DNA of 64,000 nucleotides from contig JAFGCZ010000010.1 of the NCBI GenBank assembly GCA_016932335.1, forward strand, positions 1-64,000. The letters are read 5' to 3'. Both the position numbers and the translations under genes were made by a program. The DNA comes from Opitutales bacterium (GTDB lineage Bacteria; Verrucomicrobiota; Verrucomicrobiia; Opitutales; Oceanipulchritudinaceae). This document shows, in pieces, positions 43,755-52,900 of the stretch. Below the pieces are notes generated by a model, which was given only the letters and a program-made list of their open reading frames with translations, was not told the DNA's origin and did not search any database. Each line of letters begins with the position of its first letter. Positions within the stretch are counted from its first letter, which is position 1.

Positions 43755-44323
43755 CATTGAAAATACAGTTAAGTGGGGAAGATGTTGATCGCCTGGAAAG
43801 CTTGGATGATGCTATCCGGCATAGTCTTATGGCTCGTATTGGTCGTTCCTTTGAGTCGCACCTTCGTGAGCATTTTCGAGTGAGAAATATGACTTCAAAT
43901 TCGACTTCAAAACGAGGTCGCAAGGGATGGTTTCAATTTGGCATCTGGAACCAAATCAGGCAAACAACGGCCTATGTTGGAGCAACGGAAAAAAGAGCTA
44001 CTATAAGCATCTCTGAGCCAGCATTTCGCACAAAGCTTTACGGTTCTCAGAATATGAAAGCTCGCCGGGGGCGTTATCTAGCCATTCCCATGAATGAGCG
44101 AGTATATGGTAAAATGCCTCGCGGTAATCCTGTTCCTGGTCTGTTTCCTGTAAGGCTCCATGGAAAGCTATATTTAGGTGCAACTGAAGGTGATGCTCTA
44201 ACTCTTTATTATCGTCTAGCTCGATCTGTAACGATTCCGGCGGATAAGGACGCTTTACCTTCTGATGAATCAACTCAGACCATTTTGTCTCAAACCGTTA
44301 AGGATTTTTTGGATAAACAATGA
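43748..44323 (+). CDS. Mu gpG-like virion morphogenesis protein
   Basis: 191 residues. MLTLKIQLSGEDVDRLESLDDAI starts like Mu gpG (phage virion morphogenesis / tail completion), followed by the helical FESHLREHFRVRNMTSNST and MKARRGRYLAIPMNERVYG. It helps join tail to head. In Mu it lies beside gpF between portal and protease; here it has moved with gpF to the plus strand. Overlaps the next gene by 4 bases. Confidence 0.75.
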   Translation: MLTLKIQLSGEDVDRLESLDDAIRHSLMARIGRSFESHLREHFRVRNMTSNSTSKRGRKGWFQFGIWNQIRQTTAYVGATEKRATISISEPAFRTKLYGSQNMKARRGRYLAIPMNERVYGKMPRGNPVPGLFPVRLHGKLYLGATEGDALTLYYRLARSVTIPADKDALPSDESTQTILSQTVKDFLDKQ

Positions 44324-44586
44324 GTTCAAGTGGTGAACAGTTATATCTGTTTTCTCCTGTTAGCATACAGCACAGAGGGGATGGATCATATCTGGTTAAG
44401 GTCGAAAAGCCTCAACAATGGATGCTCACGCGCGATGCTGCACGCCTATGTGGCGTTAGCCAGGATACTATCGCAAGATGGTCAAAAGACGGCTTGATTG
44501 AAGCCCGCCGTATGGGCCCGCGTCGTTTTCAGGTGAATGTCGATAGCCTGAAGAAGTATTTAGAATCCTATAACCATTTGAAGTAG
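44320..44586 (+). CDS. Excisionase-like helix-turn-helix protein
   Basis: 88 residues with the MerR/excisionase-type HTH MLTRDAARLCGVSQDTIARWSKDGL (about 37-62) and the wing E-A-R-R-M-G-P-R-R-F-Q-V-N-V. Last gene of the rightward operon. It could act on late genes, on the cargo next to it, or on DNA shape at the right end. The phage has no tyrosine integrase for it to serve. Confidence 0.65.
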   Translation: MSSSGEQLYLFSPVSIQHRGDGSYLVKVEKPQQWMLTRDAARLCGVSQDTIARWSKDGLIEARRMGPRRFQVNVDSLKKYLESYNHLK

Positions 44587-44627
44587 TTATGCTTGATTCT
44601 TGATTTTTAGATTCTTGGGTATTAATA

Positions 44628-45659
44628 ATGCATGGAATGCCTCTTGCACCAGAGAAACATTTTAAAAGCCTTCTTTATGATGAAATTAAGTCTCTAGATA
44701 GACCGGTTTCTGATGATGAAATCCGAAATATCTGTCTTCATCTTTTTGAGTGTTACTCAAGTTCTTATACTCAACTCCTTGAAGGAAAACATCTTGATAA
44801 GATTGAGTCACAAAAAGAAATGAATTTTAGGTTCTGCGAGCAGAATTATAAAAGATGGAGACCTGCATTTGATCTATTGCATATTATAATTTCTATTTCA
44901 ATAGAAACGGGATCGATTTTTTGTGATAATTTTAAAATAAAGGTAAATGAAGAAAATAGAGTACTATTCGATGTTATGTTAAGGCTTCACGCACGTGCTT
45001 GCATGACAGCAAATGAAGTTCTTTGTTTACTAGAATCAGGGTTTCCAGATGGCGCGTTTGCTCGCTGGAGAGCCTTGCATGAAATTGCAGTTATAGGACT
45101 CTTTATTGTCGCGCGCGGCAATGAATGTGCCAAATCTTATAGAGATCACGCTGCCATTGGAAAATATCTTCATATGAAAGCACATGATAGCTATAAGTTG
45201 AAGTTGAAGGCTCCTGGTCCAACAGAAGAACAGCTGGAGAATGCAGAACGAAGATTCAAAATATTGAAAGAGCGCTATGGTAAGGGGTTTGATAAGGATT
45301 ATGGCTGGGCTGGGCCATTTCTAGGATTAAAAGATAATAATAATGTGCGGTTTAATGAGATCGAAAAGGTTGTAAAATTAGACCAAATGAGACCATATTA
45401 TCGATGGGCTAGTCAGGTAGTGCACCCTTGTTCCACGGGAACTTACGAACAAATGGGACTTCTTGAAACTGATGAAGATATAATTCTGACTGGTCGTAGT
45501 GATGGTGGGATGATTGTTCCATCACATTCGCTTGCGATTTCTTTATCCCAAGTCGTGTTGGCTTTGTTGAGAGTGGATAATAATCTTGAGATCTATATGT
45601 CAATGACTGTCCTTGATCATCTCAACGAAAAATTAGGTGAAGAACTACATAGATGTTGA
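44628..45659 (+). CDS. DUF5677-like cargo protein
   Basis: 343 residues, AT-richer than the genes to its left. FPDGAFARWRALHEIAVIGLFI (about 142-163) and YRDHAAIGKYLHMKAHD are typical of the DUF5677 family, whose members look HEPN-like and appear in phage and island cargo. A role in defence is plausible but unproven. It lies outside the early operon, after a 41-base gap, next to the right-end sites, where accessory genes collect in transposable phages. Confidence 0.6.
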   Translation: MHGMPLAPEKHFKSLLYDEIKSLDRPVSDDEIRNICLHLFECYSSSYTQLLEGKHLDKIESQKEMNFRFCEQNYKRWRPAFDLLHIIISISIETGSIFCDNFKIKVNEENRVLFDVMLRLHARACMTANEVLCLLESGFPDGAFARWRALHEIAVIGLFIVARGNECAKSYRDHAAIGKYLHMKAHDSYKLKLKAPGPTEEQLENAERRFKILKERYGKGFDKDYGWAGPFLGLKDNNNVRFNEIEKVVKLDQMRPYYRWASQVVHPCSTGTYEQMGLLETDEDIILTGRSDGGMIVPSHSLAISLSQVVLALLRVDNNLEIYMSMTVLDHLNEKLGEELHRC

Positions 45660-45703
45660 GTTAGGAATGATGGGTTGGTGCTGCTTTATACAGCATATAC
45701 ATT

Positions 45704-45800
45704 ACCCTTTTTTCAAATTTCAAGAAACCCTTTTCTGGATTATTCGCACGTTACATCAAAACGGTTGGTTTTTTTGTGTGCGGAAATAGTTTTTCTAGTT
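45704..45800 (-). repeat. Right-end transposase-binding-site-like repeats
   Basis: On the minus strand AGAAAAGGGTTTC (45724-45736) and GAAAAAAGGGT (45704-45714) have GGG cores 23 bases apart, the spacing found at the left end. A weaker TAGAAAAACT lies 60 bases further out (45788-45797). Inverted relative to the left sites, as needed for a Mu-type synapse. Confidence 0.6.
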
Positions 45801-45879
45801 TTTCCTTGGTTGGTATCGATTGTTATTTTGCATTCCACTTATTGATATATGCTATAATAATGTCACATATCGGTTTGCT
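45801..45879 (+). promoter_or_regulatory. Probable prophage right-end junction with promoter-like sequence
   Basis: The candidate end contains CGATTGTT (inverted match to AACAATCG at the left, 13337-13344). An extended -10 TGCTATAAT (45850-45858) with TTGCAT (45828-45833) about 19 bases upstream forms a weak promoter candidate reading into the second copy of the small gene. The exact phage end is not certain. Confidence 0.4.
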
Positions 45880-46160
45880 GATCTTTCGGTGGTACTGAAA
45901 CAATATTTCTTGAGGAATTATAAGATGGACGAAACTCAGAAGCAAAAATGGAAAGACTACATCCATCGCGGATTACGTCAAAATGTTGACCCATACCCAC
46001 GCCATTTTCCGAAGTATCTTCCGGTTCCTGATGGCGTCTCCAGAACTGCATATGAAGCTCTTTATAATGAAGTTGTCAGCGAGTATCCAGAAGGATTACT
46101 TATGACTCGGGAAGAAGACGAGCTATACCAGCAAGGAAAGCAATGGTGGTAGTATGCTCA
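45880..46160 (+). repeat. 281-bp direct repeat, copy 2
   Basis: Same orientation as copy 1 (43474-43754), 11 mismatches. Its left end starts inside the 3' tail of a gpF-ART gene whose body is missing here. Its right end abuts a truncated host gene at 46161. Confidence 0.9.
45925..46152 (+). CDS. Second copy of the small post-ART protein
   Basis: 75 residues, two substitutions relative to the copy at 43519 (residue 3, Asp to Glu; one Glu to Ala near residue 42). Six other changes in the reading frame are silent and the stop codon changed from TAA to TAG. It keeps the ribosome site GAGGAATTATAAG. The low ratio of changing to silent differences suggests that both copies were kept functional. 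It may act as an orphan immunity gene. Confidence 0.7.
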   Translation: MDETQKQKWKDYIHRGLRQNVDPYPRHFPKYLPVPDGVSRTAYEALYNEVVSEYPEGLLMTREEDELYQQGKQWW

Positions 46161-46318
46161 AGGAGAGCGAGGTCGTTGGTGATGCCGATAGAATCTTCTG
46201 ATTCGGGGTCCAGTATGGTTAGAGCGCGGGTGTAGTCATCTGAGAGTTTGGCGATAGCGCAACGGATGAGTCGTAATTCTTCGATTGAAAACATGTGTCT
46301 GTCGGGGGCAGGGTTCAT
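46161..46318 (-). pseudogene. Truncated host gene at the right junction
   Basis: Starts MNPAPDRHMFSIEELRLIRC and runs helical for about 52 residues (E-E-L-x-x-I-R-C-A-I-A-K-L), then breaks exactly at the edge of repeat copy 2. The frame then runs on antisense through the repeat only by chance. The missing C-terminus is not seen beside the left prophage end. Not recognised; probably a small host helical protein. Confidence 0.6.
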
Positions 46319-46340
46319 GGTGATATTGTCAGATTGAGGC

Positions 46341-46824
46341 TCAATACCTCACCGGGCTTAATCCGTATTCCTTGAGGAATCTGTTGTCGTTTCCGATGGC
46401 GATGTGAATTTGTTGGGTAGTAAGCTTTTCGCCTGTTTTGTTTATGGCAGCTTCGGCGTTTCTGTAACCGAGTTGCTTGGAGAGCCAGAGATACTCATAA
46501 GCCATGAGGTTGTTTTTCGGAAGGCCCTGCCCGTTGTAGTAGATGCTGCCAAGGGCATAAAGCGCTCTTGGGATGCCGACAGTTTGTAGTAGTGCACGGC
46601 TTTGTGAATACTGGCTTCAGGGCCTTTATTGAGAAAATCGCGGTATAGAGGTTGCCGAGGTTAAACTGGCCGGTTCTGTCGCCTTTTTCTATCGATTCGA
46701 GCACTTCAGTGGTGGCATCCTCCAACGGATCAATCACCAGCGCAGGTGCATTCTGTTGCGCAAAAAGAGACGTCAGGCTGCAGGCGAAGCAAAGAGTGAG
46801 CAGGAGGCTGGTTCTTCTAGGCAT
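46341..46824 (-). pseudogene. Sel1-repeat protein, broken by two frameshifts
   Basis: The start has a signal peptide (MPRRTSLLLTLCFACSLTSLFAQ). The frame then changes twice: after RTGQFNLGNLY it resumes in another frame as FLNKGPEASIHKAVHYYKL, then as ALYALGSIYYNGQGLPKNN, and ends in FLKEYGLSPVRY at 46341. The three frames together form Sel1 repeats (A-x-x-x-L-G-x-x-Y-x-x-G-x-G). Each shift equals a one-base loss. Either decay or sequencing error. Confidence 0.7.
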
Positions 46825-47189
46825 AACAATAGATATATGATACCTCGTTATTTGTGTAAATGATCTTCTGGGATTTACCCCTGTTTCTCCTCGTATTTCC
46901 TTGTGCAGGGGGGCATCATCTCAAGCCCCTCTCTTTATTCCTTACCCAGTTTGTAAGGTGCGCGAACTTATGTTTTCAGGGGTTTTATGGAGTTGACATA
47001 TCACTATTTAAGGATTCAACGTATTACGTTGATTTTCTTAAACCTCAACGTGTTCTGTCGTTTGTTGCCCGCACTAACCTAACGTTTACACTTAGCTCCG
47101 GAGCAATGATGCTGCCGGCTGTGTTTATCAATGATTTTTGACTATTTTCATCGGGTAACAAGCACAGCGCCTTAATTACCCTAATGATC
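46825..47189. other. Intergenic region
   Basis: About 360 bases between the Sel1 pseudogene and the PD40 gene. It contains a TTGACA (46993-46998) without a matching -10 at proper spacing, and an AACGTATTACGTT dyad (47018-47030). No gene or RNA recognised. Confidence 0.5.
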
Positions 47190-48116
47190 ATGAAATTAAG
47201 CACTGCAACTCGCCTGCTCGCTGTAAGCGCTTGTGTTCCGGCTACCGGAACTCTGTATGCTCAGAGCCCGTCTACGAATCTCTTTGACTACTTTGGGCAA
47301 GTGCCTCCGGGTAATACTGCTCAGATATTCGCCCCTAGCATCATCTCAAACAACACAACAAAAGAGGGTGCTCTAGCTATTTCTCCAAAAGGAGACGAAG
47401 TTTTCTTTGTCCGCGGGCAATGGCCTAATACCACCATAATGCAGATGAAGAAGTCGAACGGGGAATGGTCCACAGCGGTTACGGCTGCTTTCTCGGAAGA
47501 CTGCGGGGCTACCGAGCCGGCTTTCTCTCCCGATGGTCGCTACCTGTATTTTTCCTCGAACAGAGGAAAGTCCGAAATCAGAGACTACAGCATTTGGAGG
47601 GTTGAAAACTTAGGCGATGGTATGTGGTCGCGGCCAGAGTCTCTATTCGATATCGATGGGGGTAGTGTTTGGGAGTTTCATCCGACGCTTACCGCGCAGG
47701 GGGAACTTTTCTTTTGCTATTGGGATGCGGCACACCAGAGGGGGGACGTCTATGTCTCACATGAAGAGGACGGTTCATGGTCTGAACCACTCAAAGTAGA
47801 GGCTCCGGTAAGCACCGACTTCAGTGAGGTAGATCCGTTTGTCGATGCAGATGGGCGGTTTATGCTTTTTTCCTCTAATCGACCTGGAGGTCTTGGTGGA
47901 GAGGACCAGTATGTTTCGGTCAGGGACGCGGATGGTGTCTGGACGCAACCATATAATCTCGGTTTAACTTTCAATACCGACGGCGACGATTTTGACATGG
48001 ATTTGACCCCCGATGGTAAGTATATTCTCCTCTACAGAGAGGGCGATGTTTACTGGATGGGCTGCACTCCTCTTGAGGCTATTTTCAAGTCTGCGCAGGC
48101 AAAAAAGGGAGAGTAG
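47190..48116 (+). CDS. PD40/TolB-like beta-propeller secreted protein
   Basis: About 308 residues from the second ATG at 47190 (the first, at 47184, adds two residues). Signal peptide with AQS near the end. Repeated PD40 signatures: E-P-A-F-S-P-D-G-R-Y-L-Y-F-S-S-N-R-G, then FVDADGRFMLFSSNRPGG and MDLTPDGKYILLYREGD. A five- or six-blade propeller probably binds ligands in the periplasm or outside. Not tied to Tol/Pal, as no tol genes are near. Confidence 0.75.
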   Translation: MKLSTATRLLAVSACVPATGTLYAQSPSTNLFDYFGQVPPGNTAQIFAPSIISNNTTKEGALAISPKGDEVFFVRGQWPNTTIMQMKKSNGEWSTAVTAAFSEDCGATEPAFSPDGRYLYFSSNRGKSEIRDYSIWRVENLGDGMWSRPESLFDIDGGSVWEFHPTLTAQGELFFCYWDAAHQRGDVYVSHEEDGSWSEPLKVEAPVSTDFSEVDPFVDADGRFMLFSSNRPGGLGGEDQYVSVRDADGVWTQPYNLGLTFNTDGDDFDMDLTPDGKYILLYREGDVYWMGCTPLEAIFKSAQAKKGE

Positions 48117-48165
48117 AATCTGGACGTCTCTTTTGTCACAGATTTCTTATCTCAAGCACCCCGGG

Positions 48166-50016
48166 TTATTCTTCGATGGAGACGGGGAGGGTGCCTGTGG
48201 CGTTGATTTGGCCGGAGAGGAGCTTGGCCAGAGCGCGGTAGATGGCTCCGTTGCAACGTGGGATGGAGTCATTTGTCTCTATTTCATCCACATTATAGGC
48301 AAAGGTAGCGAGGATGGCGTTGGACTGCTCGGCGTAGAAGCCGACGTTGTAGGGAGCCCGCAGACTGATGAAAATGGTGGTTTTGTTTTGGGCTTTGGCG
48401 GCGGAGAGAAGTTTTCGCTGCCGGACTATTTGCAGCTCCTTGGGCGGCAGTTGAGCCAGTGAGTGCAGATCGTCCATCCCGCCGAACTCCACCAGGCTCT
48501 GCGCGGGAGTGATGTCGCCTACGATGAGGACGTCCGCCAATTTCATCTGTGCTTGCTCTCCAGCGCCGGAGGGGGCCGTCTGGCTCCCGCAGGTGATGTC
48601 CACTTCCGGGAGGTATTCCCGTAACGCCGTGGCCAGTGTCGTTGCTTTGGTGGTATCGGGCATGTTTAGGTGAATGTGTCTAATCTCAGGACTCAAGGGA
48701 AACGCGCCATTGTTTTTTAGGACGACGATGCAGTGGTCCGCCAGATCCTGTTCCACTTTGCGGTGTTCGGCGCACCCGAGGATGCGTTCGGCCTGAGCCA
48801 AGGCGTCTTCGGGGCTGCAACGATCCTGTGTATCCAGATGGTATTGGAGCTTCAGCGCCTGAATGCGGGCGACGGAAGCGGCTATTTCCCCTTGGTTCAG
48901 GCGGCCGGTTTGCACTGCGCGGACAACAGCGTCGATCATGGTTTCAAGTCGGGGAATATCTGCGGGAGAACGCAGTTTCATGGGGATCAGAGCGATATCG
49001 CAACCGGCCTCAAAGCAGTGGATTACGGCCTCGGTTTCACCAAAGTAGTCGGAGATGCTTTTCATGTCCAGCGCGTCGCTTATGATGACGCCCTGGTACC
49101 CCATATCCCCGCGCAGCAAGTCTGTGAGTATTTTGCGGGACATGGTGGCCGGAACCGGAATCTGCTCGCCGGTGCGGGTGGGGATCTCTGTTGAGTCCAG
49201 TTGCGGATACTGGATGTGGGCGGCCATAATCATACTGGGGGAACCGTGCTCTATGGCATAGCGGAAAGGTTTCAGGTCTACGGCTTCAACCGTGCTGCGG
49301 TTGTGTTGCACACGGGGCAGGCCGGTATGGCTGTCTACGGTGGTGTCTCCATGCCCGGGAAAGTGTTTGAGGGTGGCAATGATGCCTGCTTGCTGCATGG
49401 CGTTCATCTGCGCCGTGCCCAGTACGGACACCATATCGGCATCTTCTCCGAAAGAACGCACATTGATAACGGGGTTTCGGGGATTGATGTTTACGTCCAC
49501 TGTGGGGGCAAAGTTGACATTAAATCCCAGGCTGAGCAGCTCTGTGGCGAGGATTTTCCCACTCTCTATGGCAAAGTAGTCTCCGAATGCGGGGTAGGTG
49601 GCCCCAATAGCCATATTTCCGGGCAATGCCGTGCAGTGGTTCCGGGGCAGGCGAACCACCCGGCCGCCTTCCTGATCCACAGCGATGAAAAGGGGGCCGT
49701 GCCCGCCACGTTCTGCAGCATCCATCAAGTCGCGGTTGAGTTTTAGGATTTGCTCAGGCGTTTGCAGGTTCTCGGAAAAGAGAATGACTCCGCCGATTCC
49801 CAGCTCACCGATTGCCTCGGCCAATTCGGGGGGTAGTTCGGTAACGGGAGCAGGTTTACCCTCTGTCGAAAAATAGCGCACATCCAGCATAAGTTTTTGG
49901 GCGATCATAAGCCTCAGGGCCTGATCTTCCTTACTCGTTGTGGCGACAAGTGTTTGGGATAGCGGGCAACAGAGGGCAATGGCAAGTGCTATGAGGTATT
50001 TTAAACGATGGCGCAT
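48166..50016 (-). CDS. Family 3 glycoside hydrolase (beta-N-acetylglucosaminidase-like)
   Basis: About 616 residues from the ATG at 50016, which gives a signal peptide (KYLIALAIALCCPLSQTLVA). The TIM-barrel domain has V-D-Q-E-G-G-R-V-V-R-L, then KHFPGHGDTTVDSH with the NagZ-type His/Asp dyad and GVIISDALDMKSI with the likely nucleophile Asp. A second, C-terminal domain (about 390-616) is longer than in cytosolic NagZ, which suits a secreted enzyme that cuts GlcNAc bonds in cell-wall or chitin-type sugars. Confidence 0.87.
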   Translation of the reverse strand: MRHRLKYLIALAIALCCPLSQTLVATTSKEDQALRLMIAQKLMLDVRYFSTEGKPAPVTELPPELAEAIGELGIGGVILFSENLQTPEQILKLNRDLMDAAERGGHGPLFIAVDQEGGRVVRLPRNHCTALPGNMAIGATYPAFGDYFAIESGKILATELLSLGFNVNFAPTVDVNINPRNPVINVRSFGEDADMVSVLGTAQMNAMQQAGIIATLKHFPGHGDTTVDSHTGLPRVQHNRSTVEAVDLKPFRYAIEHGSPSMIMAAHIQYPQLDSTEIPTRTGEQIPVPATMSRKILTDLLRGDMGYQGVIISDALDMKSISDYFGETEAVIHCFEAGCDIALIPMKLRSPADIPRLETMIDAVVRAVQTGRLNQGEIAASVARIQALKLQYHLDTQDRCSPEDALAQAERILGCAEHRKVEQDLADHCIVVLKNNGAFPLSPEIRHIHLNMPDTTKATTLATALREYLPEVDITCGSQTAPSGAGEQAQMKLADVLIVGDITPAQSLVEFGGMDDLHSLAQLPPKELQIVRQRKLLSAAKAQNKTTIFISLRAPYNVGFYAEQSNAILATFAYNVDEIETNDSIPRCNGAIYRALAKLLSGQINATGTLPVSIEE

Positions 50017-50159
50017 AGAAGGGGGTTTTACGTGGTATTGTAGTTCATGTGATGTAACAGGAACAAGTCTCAAAAGTGCGCGTACTTCTATCGAAAATAC
50101 GTTGGGTGCATTTGCGCTTTGTCAGGGATGTTTTAGCTTGTAGCAAACCGCTTCACTTC

Positions 50160-50246
50160 TCCCTTTTGATTTTTTATAAATCAATTTATCTTTATATGTT
50201 GATTTGTCCTTGAAAAGGACTCCGGTTTGGTGAATAGTATACGATT
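50160..50246 (+). promoter_or_regulatory. metK leader with hairpins
   Basis: Between the glycosidase and metK: inverted repeat TTGAT ... ATCAA (50166-50183) and a hairpin GTCCT/AGGAC with loop TGAAA (50206-50220), followed by CCGGTTTGG and the ATG at 50247. Could be a SAM-sensing leader or only a transcript start; no known riboswitch class matches what I can see. Confidence 0.3.
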
Positions 50247-51428
50247 ATGGCATCTTCCTTCAAATTCTCGTCCGAGTCTGTCTCCGAGGGGCACCCCGAC
50301 AAAGTGGCAGACTATATCTCCGACAGCGTTCTGGACGCCTGTTTTACTCAGGATCCTTACAGCCGAGTAGCCTGCGAGACGCTGGTGAAAAGCAATATGG
50401 TGACCTTGGCGGGGGAGATTACCACCTCTGCGGTCTTTGATGTAAACCAGGTGGTGCGCCAGGCTATCCGCGAGATCGGTTACAATACGCCGAAGGATGA
50501 TGATGTATTCCATGCGGATGATGTATTTATCAACAATTATATTACCCGACAATCGCCCGACATTGCCCAGGGCGTAGATGCACGTGCTGTCGAAGGAAAG
50601 GACACAGATGAACAGGGTGCTGGAGACCAGGGCATTATGTTTGGTTATGCCTGTAATGAGACCGAGGAAATGATGCCTGCGGCCATTATGTTTGCCCACC
50701 GCATTCTCCGCAAACTGGCCGAACTGCGCAAGAGCGGTGCCGTGGACTGGCTCCGCCCGGATGCCAAAAGCCAGGTGGCCGTCAACTATGAAAACGGAGT
50801 GATTACCCACATCGACAACGTCGTGGTTTCCACGCAACACACTGCCGATGTAGACCACGCCACCATTCGTGAATTTATCATTGAGCAGGTGATTCGGGAG
50901 GTGCTTCCCGCTGAATTGCTCAGCGCGGAAACGCAGTATCTGATCAATCCCACAGGCAAATTTGTGGTGGGTGGTCCGGCCGGTGATGCCGGTTTGACGG
51001 GTCGCAAGATCATTGTCGATACCTACGGCGGTTGGGGGCGCCACGGGGGCGGTGCTTTTTCTGGAAAAGATCCCTCCAAAGTAGACCGCTCCGCAGCTTA
51101 TTTCTGCCGCTGGGTGGCCAAGAATGTGGTTGCTGCCGGCATCTGCGATATTTGCGAACTGCAGGTTGCCTATGCCATCGGTTATCCGAACCCGACCTCC
51201 ATCCATATCGAGACTTTCGAAACTCTCAAAAACGGCTTGAATGAGCAGGCTGTAATTGAGGCCATCAAGCAGGTATTTTCTTTTAAACCCGCAGATATCG
51301 TCAAGCAGCTGGACCTCCTGCGTCCCATCTACCGGGAATCTACCAACTATGGCCATTTCGGGAAACCCGGTCTGCCTTGGGAACAGCTTAATAAAGTGGA
51401 TGCACTGAAGGCAGCCTTGAACCTCTAA
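50247..51428 (+). CDS. metK: S-adenosylmethionine synthetase
   Basis: 393 residues, the family's length. It makes SAM from methionine and ATP. Motifs: [16 protein letters not shown] near residues 10-25, E-x-x-T-x-x-[13 protein letters not shown] near 128-139, and [19 protein letters not shown] near 262-280. Forms an activated-methyl-cycle pair with ahcY, which starts 21 bases after this stop codon. Confidence 0.98.
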   Translation: MASSFKFSSESVSEGHPDKVADYISDSVLDACFTQDPYSRVACETLVKSNMVTLAGEITTSAVFDVNQVVRQAIREIGYNTPKDDDVFHADDVFINNYITRQSPDIAQGVDARAVEGKDTDEQGAGDQGIMFGYACNETEEMMPAAIMFAHRILRKLAELRKSGAVDWLRPDAKSQVAVNYENGVITHIDNVVVSTQHTADVDHATIREFIIEQVIREVLPAELLSAETQYLINPTGKFVVGGPAGDAGLTGRKIIVDTYGGWGRHGGGAFSGKDPSKVDRSAAYFCRWVAKNVVAAGICDICELQVAYAIGYPNPTSIHIETFETLKNGLNEQAVIEAIKQVFSFKPADIVKQLDLLRPIYRESTNYGHFGKPGLPWEQLNKVDALKAALNL

Positions 51429-51449
51429 CACCTCAACGGGAATTATTTT

Positions 51450-52886
51450 ATGACTTTAGTTCAGGAAAAAGTAGATTTTAAAGTGGCCGACATTACGCTG
51501 GCCGATTTTGGACGCAAGGAAGTGCAGATTGCTGAGCATGAGATGCCCGGTTTGATGGCTACCCGGGAGAAGTATGCTGCGCAAAAACCGCTGGCAGGTG
51601 TGCGTATTATGGGATCTCTGCATATGACAGTGCAGACGGCCGTTCTCATCGAAACCCTCAAAGATCTTGGGGCTGATGTCCGCTGGTGTTCCTGCAACAT
51701 TTACTCCACCCAGAATCACGCCGCCGCTTATGTGGCCAAGTGTCTGGAGGTGCCTGTATTTGCCTGGAAGGGCGAAACCCTCGAAGAATACTGGTGGTGC
51801 ACCTATCAGGCCATGACCTGGCCAGATGGCAAGGGCCCGCAGTTGATCGTGGATGACGGTGGTGATGCCACTCTGTTGATCCATAAAGGCTATGAACTGG
51901 AAAATGGCTCTAAGTGGGTGGACGGTGAATCCTCCAGCCATGAAGAGGCTGTAATTAAAGCACTTTTGAAGCAGGTTGTTTCTGAAGACCCAACCCACTG
52001 GCACCAGGTTGCCGAAGAGTGGAAAGGAGTTTCCGAAGAAACCACCACGGGTGTACACCGCCTTTACGAACGCCAGCGCAATGGAACGTTGCTGGTGCCT
52101 GCCATCAACGTAAACGACTCGGTAACCAAGAGCAAATTTGATAACCTCTACGGGTGTCGTGAATCGCTCATCGACGGTATCAAACGTGCCACAGATGTGA
52201 TGATTGCCGGTAAGGTTGCTGTGATCTGTGGATACGGCGATGTCGGCAAGGGTTGTGCTCAGGCCATGCGTGGTATGGGGGCTCAGGTTGTGGTAACCGA
52301 AGTTGACCCCATCTGTGCCTTGCAGGCCTCCATGGAAGGTTTCCGAGTGCTGACGGTGGAAGACACCCTTGGCTGGGGAAATATTTATGTCACGACTACC
52401 GGTAACTGCGACATCATCACCGCCGAGCACATGAGCAAAATGGCGGACCAGGCAATTGTCTGCAATATTGGACACTTCGATAACGAAATTCAGATCGATA
52501 AATTGCAGAAATTACCCGGACTAAGCCATGAGGTAATCAAGCCCGAAGATCAGGGCGCTGTAGACAAATATACCTTTGCCGACGGCCACAGCATCTACCT
52601 GCTGGCTAAGGGGCGTCTGGTCAATCTGGGCTGTGCCACCGGCCACCCCAGCTTTGTTATGAGCAACAGTTTTACCAATCAGGTGTTGGCACAGATGGAT
52701 CTGTGGGCTCAGGTGGAAAAATATACTCCAGGTGTCTATATTTTGCCCAAGCATTTGGACGAAGAGGTTGCCCGCCTGCACTTGTCCAAGATCGGAGCCA
52801 AGTTAACCAAGCTTTCTCCGGCGCAGGCCGATTACATCGGGGTAAAGGTCGAAGGGCCCTACAAGGCCGACCACTACCGCTATTGA
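51450..52886 (+). CDS. ahcY: Adenosylhomocysteinase (SAH hydrolase)
   Basis: 478 residues. It splits S-adenosylhomocysteine, the SAM by-product, into adenosine and homocysteine. Motifs: [15 protein letters not shown] near 52-66, [13 protein letters not shown], the NAD-binding [20 protein letters not shown] near 267-286, and the C-terminal [13 protein letters not shown], a family end. Cotranscribed with metK; a strong terminator follows. Confidence 0.98.
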   Translation: MTLVQEKVDFKVADITLADFGRKEVQIAEHEMPGLMATREKYAAQKPLAGVRIMGSLHMTVQTAVLIETLKDLGADVRWCSCNIYSTQNHAAAYVAKCLEVPVFAWKGETLEEYWWCTYQAMTWPDGKGPQLIVDDGGDATLLIHKGYELENGSKWVDGESSSHEEAVIKALLKQVVSEDPTHWHQVAEEWKGVSEETTTGVHRLYERQRNGTLLVPAINVNDSVTKSKFDNLYGCRESLIDGIKRATDVMIAGKVAVICGYGDVGKGCAQAMRGMGAQVVVTEVDPICALQASMEGFRVLTVEDTLGWGNIYVTTTGNCDIITAEHMSKMADQAIVCNIGHFDNEIQIDKLQKLPGLSHEVIKPEDQGAVDKYTFADGHSIYLLAKGRLVNLGCATGHPSFVMSNSFTNQVLAQMDLWAQVEKYTPGVYILPKHLDEEVARLHLSKIGAKLTKLSPAQADYIGVKVEGPYKADHYRY

Positions 52887-52900
52887 TGAATCTTTGCGAA

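Noticed and set aside
45820..45924. Longer start for the second small gene copy
   Set aside because: The upstream codons read the 3' tail of the gpF-ART gene in a different frame; the ATG at 45925 matches copy 1 and has the ribosome site.
13326..46160. TGAG sequences at 13326 and at the outer edge of repeat copy 2 as exact phage ends
   Set aside because: They do not share a 5-bp flank, and the site arrays would then lie at very different distances from the two ends.
50181..51431. 416-codon open frame on the minus strand
   Set aside because: Antisense to metK, with no recognisable motif.
51456..52475. 339-codon open frame on the minus strand
   Set aside because: Antisense to ahcY; no independent support.
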